Assembly (NCBI RefSeq): GCF_008932295.1
Contig: NZ_WBWA01000019.1
Span: 1-64,000, forward strand
DNA length: 64,000 nucleotides
From: Brucella tritici
Lineage (GTDB): Bacteria > Pseudomonadota > Alphaproteobacteria > Rhizobiales > Rhizobiaceae
Direction of reading: 5' to 3'
A program made the position numbers and the translations under genes. The notes beneath the pieces are model-generated. The model saw nothing but the letters and a program-made list of their open reading frames with translations. It was not told the origin of the DNA and did no database searches. Below, piece after piece: positions 42,914 to 53,503 of this stretch (the first letter of the stretch is position 1; each line of letters begins with the position of its first letter).

Positions 42914-43927
42914 ATGATCCAGAAGAACTGGCAGGAACTCATCAAGCCGAACAAGGTGGAATTCATCACCAACGGCTCCCGCACGCATGCAACCGTCGTT
43001 GCTGAACCGCTGGAACGCGGCTTTGGTCTGACGCTCGGCAATGCTTTGCGTCGCGTACTTCTGTCGTCGCTTCGCGGCGCTGCCGTGACCGCCATTCAGA
43101 TTGATGGCGTTCTGCATGAATTCTCTTCGATCCCGGGCGTCCGCGAAGACGTTACGGATATCGTTCTGAACGTCAAGGAAATCGCCATCCGTATGGAAGG
43201 CGAGGGCCCGAAGCGCATGGTCGTCCGCAAGGAAGGCCCAGGCGTTGTTACGGCTGGCGACATTCAGACTGTCGGCGATGTCGAGATCCTCAACCCGGAT
43301 CACGTCATCTGCACGCTGGATGAAGGCGCTGAAATCCGCATGGAATTCACCGTCAACACCGGCAAGGGCTATGTGCCTGCCGACCGCAACCGCGCAGAAG
43401 ATGCTCCGATCGGGCTTATCCCGGTTGACAGCCTCTACTCTCCGGTTCGCAAGGTGTCGTACAAGATCGAGAACACCCGTGAAGGTCAGGTTCTCGATTA
43501 TGACAAGCTGACGCTGAACATCGAGACAAACGGCTCGGTCAGCGGTGAAGACGCAGTGGCATATGCTGCTCGTATTCTCCAGGACCAGCTGGCGATCTTC
43601 GTCAACTTCGAAGAGCCTCAGAAGGAAGCTCCGCAGGAACAGGTTGCGGAACTGGCTTTCAACCCGGCTCTGCTCAAGAAGGTGGACGAACTCGAACTGT
43701 CCGTCCGTTCGGCAAACTGCCTGAAGAACGACAACATCGTCTACATCGGCGATCTGATCCAGAAGACGGAAGCCGAGATGCTGCGGACTCCGAATTTCGG
43801 CCGCAAGTCGCTCAACGAGATCAAGGAAGTTCTGGCATCGATGGGTCTCCATCTCGGTATGGAAATCCCGTCCTGGCCGCCGGAAAATATCGAAGATCTC
43901 GCAAAGCGCTACGAAGACCAATATTAA
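42914..43927 (+). CDS. rpoA: DNA-directed RNA polymerase subunit alpha
   Basis: The alpha subunit (337 aa) dimerises to nucleate RNA polymerase and its C-terminal domain contacts UP elements and activators. The N-terminal domain shows [20 protein letters not shown], and the C-terminal HhH-type domain shows [20 protein letters not shown] and [16 protein letters not shown]. It lies between rpsK and rplQ as usual. Confidence 0.99.
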   Translation: MIQKNWQELIKPNKVEFITNGSRTHATVVAEPLERGFGLTLGNALRRVLLSSLRGAAVTAIQIDGVLHEFSSIPGVREDVTDIVLNVKEIAIRMEGEGPKRMVVRKEGPGVVTAGDIQTVGDVEILNPDHVICTLDEGAEIRMEFTVNTGKGYVPADRNRAEDAPIGLIPVDSLYSPVRKVSYKIENTREGQVLDYDKLTLNIETNGSVSGEDAVAYAARILQDQLAIFVNFEEPQKEAPQEQVAELAFNPALLKKVDELELSVRSANCLKNDNIVYIGDLIQKTEAEMLRTPNFGRKSLNEIKEVLASMGLHLGMEIPSWPPENIEDLAKRYEDQY

Positions 43928-43966
43928 GACCGGCAATCCGGCTAGAACTAATTAAGGAGAAGGCTC

Positions 43967-44395
43967 ATGCGTCACGGTAACGGATACCGTAAGCTGAACC
44001 GCACTGCCTCGCACCGCAAGGCGATGTTCGCCAACATGGCTGCTTCGCTTATCGAACACGAGCAGATTGTGACGACGCTTCCTAAGGCTAAGGAAATTCG
44101 CCCGATCGTTGAAAAGCTTGTCACGCTTGGCAAGCGCGGCGATCTGCATGCTCGCCGTCAGGCTATCTCGGCTATTCGCGATGTCAAGCTCGTCGCAAAG
44201 CTGTTCGATACGCTGGCTGCTCGCTATGCAACCCGCAACGGCGGCTATATCCGCATCATGAAGGCTGGCTTCCGCGCTGGCGACAACGCGCCGCTGGCAG
44301 TTGTTGAATTCGTGGAACGCGATGTCGATGCAAAGGGCAAGGCTGACCGCGCCCGCGTCGAAGCCGAACAGGCTGCGGAAGCAGACGCAGCATAA
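43967..44395 (+). CDS. rplQ: 50S ribosomal protein L17
   Basis: L17 (142 aa) lies near the tunnel exit. The start [20 protein letters not shown] and [20 protein letters not shown] are diagnostic, followed by a short alanine-rich tail. It ends the alpha operon; a strong terminator follows 22 nt after the stop. Confidence 0.98.
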   Translation: MRHGNGYRKLNRTASHRKAMFANMAASLIEHEQIVTTLPKAKEIRPIVEKLVTLGKRGDLHARRQAISAIRDVKLVAKLFDTLAARYATRNGGYIRIMKAGFRAGDNAPLAVVEFVERDVDAKGKADRARVEAEQAAEADAA

Positions 44396-44417
44396 TCTGC
44401 ACTGTTTCTGACTATTG

Positions 44418-44449
44418 AAAAGGGCCGCCTTGTGCGGCCCTTTTTCTTT
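44418..44449 (+). terminator. strong rho-independent terminator after rplQ
   Basis: AAAGGGCCGC and GCGGCCCTTT pair over 10 bp around CTTGT, followed by TTTTTCTTTA. It closes the ribosomal protein clusters. Confidence 0.93.
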
Positions 44450-44624
44450 ACGCAGGCCGTGTTTCCGGTCGTTCGGGCGCAGGCGTTTCACGAAAAATTG
44501 CCGGTTTGCTGTCCAAGGTCACAATGTGGCCCTTTATCCTTGCCCTCAGTTGACTACATTCAAGACCGAGTCTTGCATGCTTTCCCGAAAGCGGCAGTAA
44601 GCTTGATAAGCGCGGAGTATGTGC

Positions 44625-46055
44625 ATGAATTGGCGACGTTTAGGTATATTGGGTCTTGTAGTGGCGTCAGTCGGACTGGTAGTGCCGTCCGCTATGGCGC
44701 AGGATGCGCCCGCAACGCCCCCCAAGGAAGTGCCGCTCAGCCGCGGTGATATGCAACTTTCCTTCGCTCCTCTTGTGAAAGAGACGACGCCGGCCGTTGT
44801 CAATGTCTATGCGGCGCGGCAGGTGCAGGCCCGGGCACAGTCGCCATTTGCGGGCGATCCGTTCTTCGAGCAGTTTTTTGGGCGGCAGTTCGGGGAAAGC
44901 AAGCCGCGCATACAGCAATCGCTCGGTTCCGGCGTGATCGTCGATAGTTCTGGTATTGTCGTGACGAACAATCACGTCATCAAGGACGCTGACGAAATCA
45001 AGGTCGCCTTGTCAGACGGGCGGGAGTTTGAAAGCAAGCTGCTTCTGCGAGATGAAACCACGGACCTCGCTGTGCTGAAAATCGAAGCCAAGGACAAGTT
45101 TCCGGTGTTGGGTCTGGGTAACTCCGACGAAGTCGAAGTCGGTGATCTGGTGCTGGCGATCGGCAATCCGTTCGGCGTCGGGCAGACTGTGACGAGCGGT
45201 ATCGTATCGGCGCAATCCCGAACACAGGTTGGCATTTCCGATTTCGATTTCTTCATCCAGACAGATGCTGCCATCAATCCGGGTAATTCGGGTGGCGCAT
45301 TGATCGATATGCGCGGACGCCTGATTGGTATCAATACTGCAATCTATTCGCGCTCTGGCGGCTCGGTGGGTATTGGCTTTGCTATTCCGTCCAATATGGT
45401 TCGCGCCGTTATAGAAGCTGCGCAGAATGGCAGCAAAAGTTTCGAACGCCCCTATATCGGTGCGACGTTCCAGGGCGTGACCTCCGATCTTGCCGAAGGG
45501 CTTGGAATGGAAAAGCCTTATGGGGCTTTGATTACAGCAGTTGCAAAAGGTGGCCCTGCGGAATCGGCGGGACTGAAGATCGGCGATGTGGTCCTGTCCA
45601 TTCAGGGCGTTCGCGTCGATAATCAGGATGTGCTTGGTTATCGCCTTTCGACTGCTGGCATCGGAAACACTGTGTCGGTCGAAATCATGAGGGATGGAAA
45701 GAACCAGACCATCCCGGTGAAGCTCTCTAAAGCGCCTGAAGTCAAGGAAACTGCACCACAGGTAATTAAGGGTGATAATCCCTTCGCCGGTGCGGCCGTC
45801 CTTGTGCTGACGCCGTCCACGGCTACAAAACTGCGTCTCAAGAGTGATAGCCACGGCGTGGTCGTCGTGGACGTCTATTCCGGTTCGCCGGCGGCACGGC
45901 TCGGATTGCGCCCCGGCGACATTGTTCGCAGCATCAACGGGAATCCCATACGCTCCGTGGAGGATATGACCGCGGTTCTGGGTGGGGGACGTGGTCTCGG
46001 CTGGCGGCTTGAGGTGGAACGCAACGGAACGCTGTTGCGTCAGTTTGTGCGTTAA
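44625..46055 (+). CDS. Do family serine endoprotease (DegP/HtrA type)
   Basis: A 476-aa periplasmic protease for misfolded proteins. A signal peptide ends with PSAMA before QDAP. The catalytic triad is visible at H117 (TNNHVIK), D147 (TTDLAVLK) and S222 (NPGNSGGAL). Two PDZ domains follow, the first with GALITAVAKGGPAESAGLK and the second with GVVVVDVYSGSPAARLGLRP. The ATG at 44625 is chosen because GGAG lies 7 nt before it; the ATG at 44619 is too close. Two PDZ domains argue for the DegP/DegQ type rather than DegS. Confidence 0.93.
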   Translation: MNWRRLGILGLVVASVGLVVPSAMAQDAPATPPKEVPLSRGDMQLSFAPLVKETTPAVVNVYAARQVQARAQSPFAGDPFFEQFFGRQFGESKPRIQQSLGSGVIVDSSGIVVTNNHVIKDADEIKVALSDGREFESKLLLRDETTDLAVLKIEAKDKFPVLGLGNSDEVEVGDLVLAIGNPFGVGQTVTSGIVSAQSRTQVGISDFDFFIQTDAAINPGNSGGALIDMRGRLIGINTAIYSRSGGSVGIGFAIPSNMVRAVIEAAQNGSKSFERPYIGATFQGVTSDLAEGLGMEKPYGALITAVAKGGPAESAGLKIGDVVLSIQGVRVDNQDVLGYRLSTAGIGNTVSVEIMRDGKNQTIPVKLSKAPEVKETAPQVIKGDNPFAGAAVLVLTPSTATKLRLKSDSHGVVVVDVYSGSPAARLGLRPGDIVRSINGNPIRSVEDMTAVLGGGRGLGWRLEVERNGTLLRQFVR

Positions 46056-46146
46056 AACTATTGGTCAGTATATCGCCAAAAGTTGCATGCCGCTTCGGGT
46101 CGCATTATGCCTGAGGCGGCATTAGTCTTTTGATAGAGCGAATGAA

Positions 46147-47463
46147 ATGAGCGACCTTTTCTCAGCAGCGGCAGACCCGAACGCGGACCGCAACCGGCCG
46201 CTTGCTGATCGCCTGCGTCCGAAGCATCTGTCGGAAGTAACCGGTCAGGAACATCTGACCGGGCCCGAAGGTGTGCTGACACGCATGATTGCGTCCGGTT
46301 CGCTCGGCTCCATGATCTTCTGGGGGCCTCCCGGTACCGGCAAGACGACCGTTGCGCGCCTGCTTGCCGGGGAGACCGATCTGGCGTTTGAGCAGATTTC
46401 GGCGATTTTCTCCGGCGTTGCCGATCTCAAGAAGGTCTTTGAAACGGCCCGCGCGCGACGCATGTCGGGACGCCAGACACTGCTTTTCGTAGACGAAATT
46501 CATCGCTTCAATCGTGCACAGCAGGATTCGTTTCTCCCGGTCATGGAAGATGGCACCGTTATCCTGATCGGCGCCACGACGGAAAACCCGTCTTTCGAGC
46601 TCAATGCCGCTCTTTTGTCCCGGGCGAGAGTGCTGACTTTCCATCCTCATGACGGCGAGAGCATTGCAACGCTTCTGACCCGTGCCGAAGAGCAGGAAGA
46701 ACGTCCCCTGCCACTGGACGAGGAAGCACGGGCAAGCCTTGTTCGCATGGCAGATGGCGATGGACGCGCGGCGCTGACGCTTGCCGAGGAAGTATGGCGC
46801 GCGGCGCGTCCCGATGAAGTGTTTACCGCTGAAAAGCTGCAGGATGTCGTGCAACGCCGCGCCCCGGTTTATGACAAGGGGCAGGATGGACATTATAATC
46901 TGATCTCGGCGCTGCATAAGTCGGTGCGGGGATCGGACCCCGACGCGGCGCTTTATTATCTTTCCCGTATGTTTGATGCAGGTGAAGACCCGTTATATCT
47001 CGGGCGGCGGCTTGTGCGCATGGCCGTTGAAGATATCGGCTTAGCTGACCCGCAGGCACTGGTCATCTGCAACGCTGCCAAGGATGCCTACGACTATCTC
47101 GGTTCTCCGGAAGGTGAGCTGGCGCTGGCGCAAGCCTGTGTCTATCTTGCGACGGCTCCGAAATCGAACGCTGTCTATGTAGCTTATAAAGCGTCGATGC
47201 GCGCGGCCAAGGAAAACGGTTCCCTGCTGCCGCCGAAGCATATTCTCAACGCGCCGACCAAACTCATGAAGAATGAGGGGTATGGGGATGGCTATGCCTA
47301 TGACCATGATCAGCCAGACGCGTTTTCAGGACAGGATTATTTTCCGGAAAGCATGGGCAGGCAGAAGTTCTACGATCCGCCGGAGCGGGGTTTTGAACGG
47401 GATATCCGCAAGCGCCTCGAATACTGGGCGCGTTTGCGACAGGAACGACAGGGACGCCGTTGA
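46147..47463 (+). CDS. rarA: replication-associated recombination protein RarA
   Basis: RarA/MgsA (438 aa) is a AAA+ ATPase of the clamp-loader group that acts at stalled replication forks. The Walker A motif GPPGTGKTT is at residues 60-68, Walker B is LLFVDEIHRFNRAQQDSFLP, and the sensor region IGATTENPSFELN follows. The C-terminal MgsA-type oligomerisation domain (GSDPDAALYYLSRMFDAGED) is complete. It is followed by DnaA-box-like sequence and a terminator. Confidence 0.94.
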   Translation: MSDLFSAAADPNADRNRPLADRLRPKHLSEVTGQEHLTGPEGVLTRMIASGSLGSMIFWGPPGTGKTTVARLLAGETDLAFEQISAIFSGVADLKKVFETARARRMSGRQTLLFVDEIHRFNRAQQDSFLPVMEDGTVILIGATTENPSFELNAALLSRARVLTFHPHDGESIATLLTRAEEQEERPLPLDEEARASLVRMADGDGRAALTLAEEVWRAARPDEVFTAEKLQDVVQRRAPVYDKGQDGHYNLISALHKSVRGSDPDAALYYLSRMFDAGEDPLYLGRRLVRMAVEDIGLADPQALVICNAAKDAYDYLGSPEGELALAQACVYLATAPKSNAVYVAYKASMRAAKENGSLLPPKHILNAPTKLMKNEGYGDGYAYDHDQPDAFSGQDYFPESMGRQKFYDPPERGFERDIRKRLEYWARLRQERQGRR

Positions 47464-47550
47464 AGTTTGAAGCGGTTCTGTTTCAGCGGAAACGCTCCAA
47501 GCATGGGTTCTCAGAAAATTTCGACCTTTGAAAACCCACTATCCCCATAG

Positions 47551-47596
47551 TTATCCACATTCATCCACAGTTTAGGCACAGTTTAGGCACAGTTCG
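47551..47596. promoter_or_regulatory. DnaA-box-like cluster with short direct repeats
   Basis: A perfect consensus DnaA box TTATCCACA is at 47551-47559, with a near match TCATCCACA at 47561-47569. They are followed by a tandem repeat of CACAGTTTAGG (two copies, then CACAGTT). Binding by DnaA is inferred from the consensus only. Confidence 0.4.
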
Positions 47597-47597
47597 G

Positions 47598-47624
47598 GCC
47601 GCTGTCATATTGGCAGCGGCTTTT
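47598..47624 (+). terminator. rho-independent terminator after rarA
   Basis: GCCGCTGTCA and TGGCAGCGGC form a 10-bp stem with two G-T-type pairs around TAT, followed by TTTTGCTTT. Confidence 0.8.
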
Positions 47625-47735
47625 GCTTTGCTGCTTCACGCGGGTTTGAAGGCATCGGGAACACGTGACCCATTGTTGGAAAGGTCTTCTTAATCTTTAC
47701 ATTTTATCAATCTTTGCAAAGAGACGAGGTTTTCC

Positions 47736-48320
47736 ATGATGCGCGTTTTGTTTCTCGTCGCGCTCGTGATCCTAGGAGGCTGCGCGACCGCCCCACGGCA
47801 GGTCAACAATGTGTGTGCGGTCTTCGATCAACGCGACGGTTGGTTCAATAACTGGCAGACGGCTGCCACGCGGGTTTCGCGCGAGTTTGGTGTGCCGGTT
47901 CCGGTTCTGATGGCCACAATCTATACCGAATCCGGCTTCCAGCCCTATGCACGCCCGCCACGTACCAAGATTCTCTGGATTATCCCGTGGAAGCGGGCCT
48001 CCAGCGCCTATGGTTATTCGCAGGCGCTGAATGGCACCTGGGATCGTTACAAGCGGGAAACGGGTCGGTGGACGGCATCGCGCACCAATTTTGCGGACGC
48101 TATCCATTTCATTGGCTGGTATCACTATCAAAGCTATCTGAAGAACGGCATCAATCGCGCCGATGCCTACAGTCTTTATCTCGCTTACTATTCGGGCCAT
48201 GGCGGTTATGCACGTGGTGCCTGGCGCGGGAATGCTACGGCGCTCAACGGCGCAAAACGGGCCCAATCCATGGCCAATCGTTACGCCACGCAGTTGCGCA
48301 GTTGCGGAGGCATCGGCTAA
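47736..48320 (+). CDS. transglycosylase SLT domain lipoprotein
   Basis: A 194-aa lipoprotein related to lytic transglycosylases that cut the peptidoglycan glycan chain. The signal peptide ends in a lipobox LGGC (Cys16). The SLT fold has the expected catalytic Glu65 in ATIYTESGFQP and then SSAYGYSQALNGTWDRYK. The SLT domain is short and the usual substrate motifs are partly divergent, so activity is likely but not certain. An OmpA-like lipoprotein gene follows 98 nt downstream, so both belong to the envelope. Confidence 0.85.
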   Translation: MMRVLFLVALVILGGCATAPRQVNNVCAVFDQRDGWFNNWQTAATRVSREFGVPVPVLMATIYTESGFQPYARPPRTKILWIIPWKRASSAYGYSQALNGTWDRYKRETGRWTASRTNFADAIHFIGWYHYQSYLKNGINRADAYSLYLAYYSGHGGYARGAWRGNATALNGAKRAQSMANRYATQLRSCGGIG

Positions 48321-48418
48321 AAAGCAACAGACCGGATTCAGTCTCGCATTTGAGACACCATCCGGCCTTAATCGCTACTATCATGCGAGCGGATTCGCTA
48401 ATTGAGGATGACCATTTC

Positions 48419-49084
48419 ATGCTGAAGAAGATCGGTATTGCCCTTTTCGCCGCCACATTTCTGGCAGGCTGCACCACCGACCCCTATACCGGGGAACAGA
48501 AGATGTCGAACACTGCGGGCGGTGCTGCGATTGGCGCGGCTGTGGGCGCCCTCGGTGGCCTGATGGTCGGCGGTTCCAGCCGCGCGCAGCGCAATGCCGT
48601 TCTGATCGGTGCCGGTATCGGTGCACTCGGCGGTGGTGCAATTGGCAATTACATGGATCGTCAGGAAAATGAGCTCCGCGCACAGTTGCAGGGCACCGGT
48701 GTTTCCGTGACCCGTAACGGCGACCAGATCATCCTGAATATGCCGTCCAGCATCACTTTCGATACCGATCAGGATCAGGTGAAGAGCCAGTTCTATCCGA
48801 CGCTTAATTCGGTCGCGATTGTGCTGCGCAAGTTCAACCAGACGCTTGTGGACGTTTATGGCCATACCGATTCGACCGGCAGCGTCAGCCACAATCAGGC
48901 TCTTTCGCAGCGCCGTGCCGCTTCAGTCGCAAGCTATCTGGGTTCGCAAGGTATTGATCCGCGTCGCTTCGCCGTTATCGGCTATGGTGCGAGCCAGCCA
49001 GTTGCCACTAACGCAACACCGGAAGGCCGTGCACAGAACCGTCGCGTGGAAATCCAGATCTCGCCGCTTCGCGCCGCAAGCTGA
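48419..49084 (+). CDS. OmpA family outer-membrane lipoprotein
   Basis: A 221-aa lipoprotein with a lipobox LAGC (Cys18). A glycine-zipper region (about residues 32-76, GAAIGAAVGALGGLMVGG) is followed by the peptidoglycan-binding OmpA C-terminal domain, with ITFDTDQDQVKSQFYPTL, VYGHTDSTGS, NQALSQRRAASVASYL and the final NRRVEIQI. This YiaD-like architecture ties the outer membrane to the wall. The ATG at 48419 is chosen over a start at 47987 that lies inside the previous gene. A terminator follows. Confidence 0.92.
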   Translation: MLKKIGIALFAATFLAGCTTDPYTGEQKMSNTAGGAAIGAAVGALGGLMVGGSSRAQRNAVLIGAGIGALGGGAIGNYMDRQENELRAQLQGTGVSVTRNGDQIILNMPSSITFDTDQDQVKSQFYPTLNSVAIVLRKFNQTLVDVYGHTDSTGSVSHNQALSQRRAASVASYLGSQGIDPRRFAVIGYGASQPVATNATPEGRAQNRRVEIQISPLRAAS

Positions 49085-49110
49085 TTCCCTTTCCGGGTTA
49101 ATAGGCTTCA

Positions 49111-49147
49111 AAAAACGCAGTTCTTCGAAAGAAGGGCTGCGTTTTTC
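49111..49147 (+). terminator. rho-independent terminator
   Basis: AAAAACGCAG and CTGCGTTTTT frame an inner TCTTC/GAAG helix, and the T-run continues as CTTT. It ends the OmpA-like gene before recA. Confidence 0.88.
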
Positions 49148-49238
49148 TTTGTCTTTCCGAATCGGCACGAGGGCAGTTTGGTTTGAAATAAGTTAATTCG
49201 TGGATAGTTCGATTATTTTCGTATTCGCTGATGTTAGA

Positions 49239-49253
49239 GAACGATTATAGAAC
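49239..49253 (+). promoter_or_regulatory. LexA (SOS) box of recA
   Basis: GAAC at 49239-49242 and GAAC at 49250-49253 are separated by exactly 7 nt. This is the direct-repeat SOS box GAAC-N7-GAAC that LexA of alphaproteobacteria binds. It lies 124 nt before the recA start. Confidence 0.85.
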
Positions 49254-49376
49254 AAAAATACGGAATCGTTTATATTCAATAGGTTAACATCATTGCCAAA
49301 TGAGAACAAAACAGATACAAATAGATAGTGGCAACGAGCCTGCCGGGCTTCTAGCGAGACAAGAGGATGGTGTAAG

Positions 49377-50462
49377 ATGTCTCAGAATTCATTGCGACTT
49401 GTTGAGGAAAATTCAGTGGACAAGACTAAGGCTCTCGATGCGGCGCTGTCGCAAATCGAAAGGGCGTTCGGTAAGGGCTCGATCATGCGCCTGGGGAAAA
49501 ATGCCCCGGTTATCGAGATCGAAACCGTTCCGACCGGCTCGCTTTCTCTGGACATCGCGCTGGGTGTCGGCGGCTTGCCCAAAGGACGTATTGTTGAGAT
49601 TTATGGACCGGAAAGTTCCGGTAAGACGACACTCGCGCTGCATACAATCGCGGAAGCACAGAAGAAGGGTGGTATCTGTGCGTTCGTCGATGCGGAACAT
49701 GCGCTTGATCCTGTCTATGCACGTAAGCTGGGTGTAGATCTGGAAAATCTGCTGATTTCGCAGCCGGATACGGGCGAACAGGCACTTGAAATCACTGACA
49801 CGCTTGTGCGTTCGGGCGCTATCGACGTTCTCGTCGTTGACTCCGTCGCCGCCTTGACACCGCGTGCAGAAATCGAAGGCGAAATGGGGGACTCCTTGCC
49901 GGGCCTTCAGGCTCGTCTCATGAGCCAGGCGCTGCGCAAGCTGACCGCATCGATCTCGCGTTCGAATTGCATGGTGATCTTCATCAACCAGATTCGTATG
50001 AAGATCGGCGTGATGTTCGGTTCGCCGGAAACAACGACCGGCGGTAACGCCCTTAAGTTCTATGCTTCGGTTCGTCTCGATATTCGCCGTATCGGTTCGA
50101 TCAAGGAACGTGACGAAGTTGTTGGCAACCAGACCCGCGTGAAGGTCGTCAAGAACAAGCTTGCGCCTCCGTTCAAGCAGGTCGAATTCGACATCATGTA
50201 TGGCGCTGGCGTTTCCAAGACCGGTGAGTTGGTTGACCTTGGCGTGAAAGCCGGTGTCGTCGAGAAGTCCGGTGCATGGTTCTCGTATAATTCCCAGCGA
50301 CTGGGGCAGGGCCGTGAAAATGCCAAGCAATATCTCAAGGACAACCCTGAAGTAGCCCGCGAGATCGAGACCACGCTTCGTCAGAATGCTGGTCTGATTG
50401 CCGAACAGTTCCTCGAAGATGGCGGACCGGAAGACGACGCAGGCGACGCTGCTGAAATGTAA
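49377..50462 (+). CDS. recA: recombinase RecA
   Basis: RecA (361 aa) forms filaments on single-stranded DNA for strand exchange and triggers LexA cleavage. The Walker A motif GPESSGKTT is at about residues 77-85, Walker B is [15 protein letters not shown], loop L1/L2 parts [20 protein letters not shown] and [19 protein letters not shown] are intact, and the acidic C-terminal tail ends DDAGDAAEM. An SOS box upstream shows LexA control. A terminator follows and alaS comes next, a common order in this class. Confidence 0.99.
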   Translation: MSQNSLRLVEENSVDKTKALDAALSQIERAFGKGSIMRLGKNAPVIEIETVPTGSLSLDIALGVGGLPKGRIVEIYGPESSGKTTLALHTIAEAQKKGGICAFVDAEHALDPVYARKLGVDLENLLISQPDTGEQALEITDTLVRSGAIDVLVVDSVAALTPRAEIEGEMGDSLPGLQARLMSQALRKLTASISRSNCMVIFINQIRMKIGVMFGSPETTTGGNALKFYASVRLDIRRIGSIKERDEVVGNQTRVKVVKNKLAPPFKQVEFDIMYGAGVSKTGELVDLGVKAGVVEKSGAWFSYNSQRLGQGRENAKQYLKDNPEVAREIETTLRQNAGLIAEQFLEDGGPEDDAGDAAEM

Positions 50463-50801
50463 GATAGATAGCATCGAATGAATTAGCGAAGCCCTGTGCA
50501 ATTGCACGGGGCTTTTGTTTTTGCGACGAGATGTTTTTGCAGGGCGGGCAGGGCTGATTTTCCGCCCGCATTTATCGTCATTCGGCAGAAATTGCTTTTA
50601 TGGCGCAGCGTACTTATCTGGACAGAAAAGCAAGGCACCGTTAAAAGCGGTCAACCGAAAACTCCACTTCACGTCCTAGCAGTGCGGGAGAGCCTCGGGC
50701 TTTCGACGACGGTTGGCGGCTGTGGGAGTTTGAACAGGATAATTGATGCAGCTTTCTGCAAAGCTGTATCCGTGCAGGGCAAAAAAGCCCAAGGGTGACT
50801 T
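50463..50801. other. intergenic region recA to alaS
   Basis: The 339-bp gap opens with the recA terminator (50491-50524). The remainder has no gene and no clear regulatory motif apart from a GC hairpin near 50537-50563; it should hold the alaS promoter. Confidence 0.6.
50491..50524 (+). terminator. rho-independent terminator after recA
   Basis: AGCCCTGTGC and GCACGGGGCT form a 10-bp stem with one T-G pair around AATT, followed by TTTGTTTTT. Confidence 0.9.
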
Positions 50802-53459
50802 ATGGCTGGCGTCAACGAGATTAGGTCCACATTCCTCGATTATTTCCGCAAAAACGGGCATGAGGTCGTTTCATCGAGCCCGCTCGTTCCGCGTAACGAT
50901 CCGACGCTGATGTTCACCAATGCGGGCATGGTGCAGTTCAAGAATGTTTTTACAGGTCTTGAGCATCGTTCCTATAATCGTGCGACGACCTCACAGAAAT
51001 GCGTTCGCGCCGGTGGCAAGCACAACGATCTGGACAATGTCGGCTATACCGCCCGTCACCACACTTTCTTTGAAATGCTCGGCAATTTCTCGTTTGGCGA
51101 CTATTTCAAGGAAGATGCCATCAGCTTCGCCTGGAACCTGATCACGAAGGAATTCGGTCTTCCGAAGGACAAGCTGCTCGTCACAGTTTACCATACGGAC
51201 GATGATGCCGCGAATTACTGGAAGAAGATCGCCGGTCTTTCCGATGACCGCATTATCCGCATTGCTACCAGCGATAATTTCTGGGCAATGGGCGATACCG
51301 GCCCCTGCGGTCCGTGCTCTGAAATCTTCTTTGATCACGGCGATCATATCTGGGGTGGACCTCCCGGATCGGCTGACGAAGATGGTGACCGTTTTATCGA
51401 AATCTGGAACCTCGTTTTTATGCAGTTCGAGCAGATCACGCCCGAACAGCGCATTGACCTGCCGCGTCCATCCATCGACACGGGCATGGGGCTGGAGCGC
51501 GTGGCCGCGGTCCTGCAGGGCGTGCATGACAATTACGATATCGATCTCTTCAAGGCACTGATCCGCGCTTCCGAAGAAGCAACCGGCGTGAAGGCTGAAG
51601 GTGAGTTCCGCGCCAGCCACCGCGTCATTGCTGACCATCTGCGCGCATCGAGCTTCCTGATCGCCGACGGTGTCCTGCCGTCCAACGAAGGCCGCGGCTA
51701 TGTGCTGCGTCGCATCATGCGCCGCGCAATGCGTCATGCCCAGCTTTTGGGTGCGAAAGAGCCATTGATGTGGCGTCTGTTGCCAGCTCTGATCCGCGAA
51801 ATGGGACAGGCTTATCCGGAACTGATCCGCGCTGATGCGCTGATCTCCGAAACGCTCAAGCTCGAGGAAACCCGTTTCCGCAAGACGCTGGATCGCGGTC
51901 TTGGTCTTCTGTCGGATGCGACGGAAAACCTTGTTGAAGGTGATCGTCTCGACGGCGAAACCGCTTTCAAGCTTTACGACACCTATGGCTTCCCGCTCGA
52001 TCTGACGCAGGATGCTCTTCGTCAGCGCGGCATTGCCGTCGATACGGATGGCTTCAGTGCCGCCATGGAGCGCCAGAAGGCCGAGGCCCGTGCCAATTGG
52101 GCCGGTTCCGGCGAAGCTGCAACCGAAACGATCTGGTTCGGTATCAAGGATAAGGTCGGAGCGACTGAATTCCTTGGATACGAGACCGAGACTGCCGAAG
52201 GCGTTATCACTGCTTTGGTGCGCGACGGTGCGGAAGTACAGTCGGCTTCCGAAGGCGAGACCGTAGCGGTCGTCGTCAACCAGACCCCGTTCTACGGAGA
52301 ATCCGGTGGCCAGCAGGGCGACACCGGCACGATCTCTGGTGAAGGTTTTGCTATTGCAATAAAGGATACGCAGAAGAAAGGCGAAGGCGTCTTCGTTCAC
52401 ATCGGCGAAGTCACCAAGGGGACGGCGAAGACCGGCGATGCTGTCGAACTGAAAGTGGATTCGGTGCGCCGCACGCGCATCCGCTCCAACCATTCGGCGA
52501 CACACCTTCTGCATGAGGCACTGCGTGAAACGCTTGGTAGCCATGTCGCACAGAAGGGCTCGCTCGTTGCACCGGATCGTCTGCGTTTCGATTTTTCGCA
52601 TCCGAAGCCGATTTCGGCTGAAGAGCTGACGCAGGTGGAAAGTCTCGCCAATGAAATCATTCTGCAGAATGCTCCCGTCAGCACCCGTCTGATGGCTGTT
52701 GACGATGCGATTGCCGAGGGTGCCATGGCGCTGTTCGGTGAGAAATATGGAGATGAAGTGCGCGTCGTTTCCATGGGCACCGCCAAGCATGGTTCGAAGG
52801 AAGGCAAGGCCTATTCAGTCGAGCTTTGCGGCGGCACGCATGTGCGCCAGACCGGAGACATCGGCCTCGTCCGCATCGTTTCGGAAGGCGCGGTTGCCGC
52901 TGGCGTTCGGCGTATGGAAGCGCTGACGGGGGAGGCGGCACGTCTTTACCTCGAAGAGCAGGACGAACGCGTAAAGGCCATCGCCGGTGCCCTGAAGACG
53001 ACACCGTCCGAAGCGCTGGAACGTGTCAACGCACTGCTTGATGAACGCAAGAAGCTGGAACGTGAACTTGCCGATGCCCGCAAGAAGCTTGCGCTTGGCG
53101 GCGGTTCGGTAGACGGCGGCAGCGCCGTTGAAGCCGTGAATGGCGTCAACTTCCTCGGCAAGATCGTGACTGGCGTTTCTCCACGTGATCTCAAGCCGCT
53201 TGCCGACGAAGGCAAGAAGCAGGTCGGTTCCGGTGTGGTGCTGTTCATTGGTGTCGGCGAAGATAGCAAGGCCAGCGCGGTGGCTGCGGTGACAGAAGAT
53301 CTGGTTGGCCGCTTCAGCGCGGTCGATCTGGTTCGTGCTGCTTCTGCGGCCCTCGGTGGTGCGGGCGGCGGCGGCCGCCCGGACATGGCGCAGGCTGGCG
53401 GGCCGGATGGCGATAAGGCTGATGCTGCGATTGCAGCGGTCAAGGCACTCATTATCTAA
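50802..53459 (+). CDS. alaS: alanine--tRNA ligase
   Basis: AlaRS (885 aa) charges tRNA-Ala in the cytoplasm. The class II catalytic core opens with [20 protein letters not shown] and [18 protein letters not shown]. The editing domain has the zinc motif [12 protein letters not shown] and [13 protein letters not shown], which removes Ser and Gly from tRNA-Ala. The C-terminal C-Ala domain has a glycine-rich tail. The length is normal for the family. A strong terminator follows 7 nt after the stop. Confidence 0.98.
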   Translation: MAGVNEIRSTFLDYFRKNGHEVVSSSPLVPRNDPTLMFTNAGMVQFKNVFTGLEHRSYNRATTSQKCVRAGGKHNDLDNVGYTARHHTFFEMLGNFSFGDYFKEDAISFAWNLITKEFGLPKDKLLVTVYHTDDDAANYWKKIAGLSDDRIIRIATSDNFWAMGDTGPCGPCSEIFFDHGDHIWGGPPGSADEDGDRFIEIWNLVFMQFEQITPEQRIDLPRPSIDTGMGLERVAAVLQGVHDNYDIDLFKALIRASEEATGVKAEGEFRASHRVIADHLRASSFLIADGVLPSNEGRGYVLRRIMRRAMRHAQLLGAKEPLMWRLLPALIREMGQAYPELIRADALISETLKLEETRFRKTLDRGLGLLSDATENLVEGDRLDGETAFKLYDTYGFPLDLTQDALRQRGIAVDTDGFSAAMERQKAEARANWAGSGEAATETIWFGIKDKVGATEFLGYETETAEGVITALVRDGAEVQSASEGETVAVVVNQTPFYGESGGQQGDTGTISGEGFAIAIKDTQKKGEGVFVHIGEVTKGTAKTGDAVELKVDSVRRTRIRSNHSATHLLHEALRETLGSHVAQKGSLVAPDRLRFDFSHPKPISAEELTQVESLANEIILQNAPVSTRLMAVDDAIAEGAMALFGEKYGDEVRVVSMGTAKHGSKEGKAYSVELCGGTHVRQTGDIGLVRIVSEGAVAAGVRRMEALTGEAARLYLEEQDERVKAIAGALKTTPSEALERVNALLDERKKLERELADARKKLALGGGSVDGGSAVEAVNGVNFLGKIVTGVSPRDLKPLADEGKKQVGSGVVLFIGVGEDSKASAVAAVTEDLVGRFSAVDLVRAASAALGGAGGGGRPDMAQAGGPDGDKADAAIAAVKALII

Positions 53460-53465
53460 TGCAAT

Positions 53466-53494
53466 AAAAGGCCGGGTTATCCCGGCCTTTTTTG
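53466..53494 (+). terminator. terminator between convergent alaS and ABM genes
   Basis: AAAAGGCCGGG and CCCGGCCTTTT pair around TTAT and a T-run follows. The A-run on the left makes it useful to both strands. Confidence 0.92.
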
Positions 53495-53503
53495 TTGACG
53501 GAA

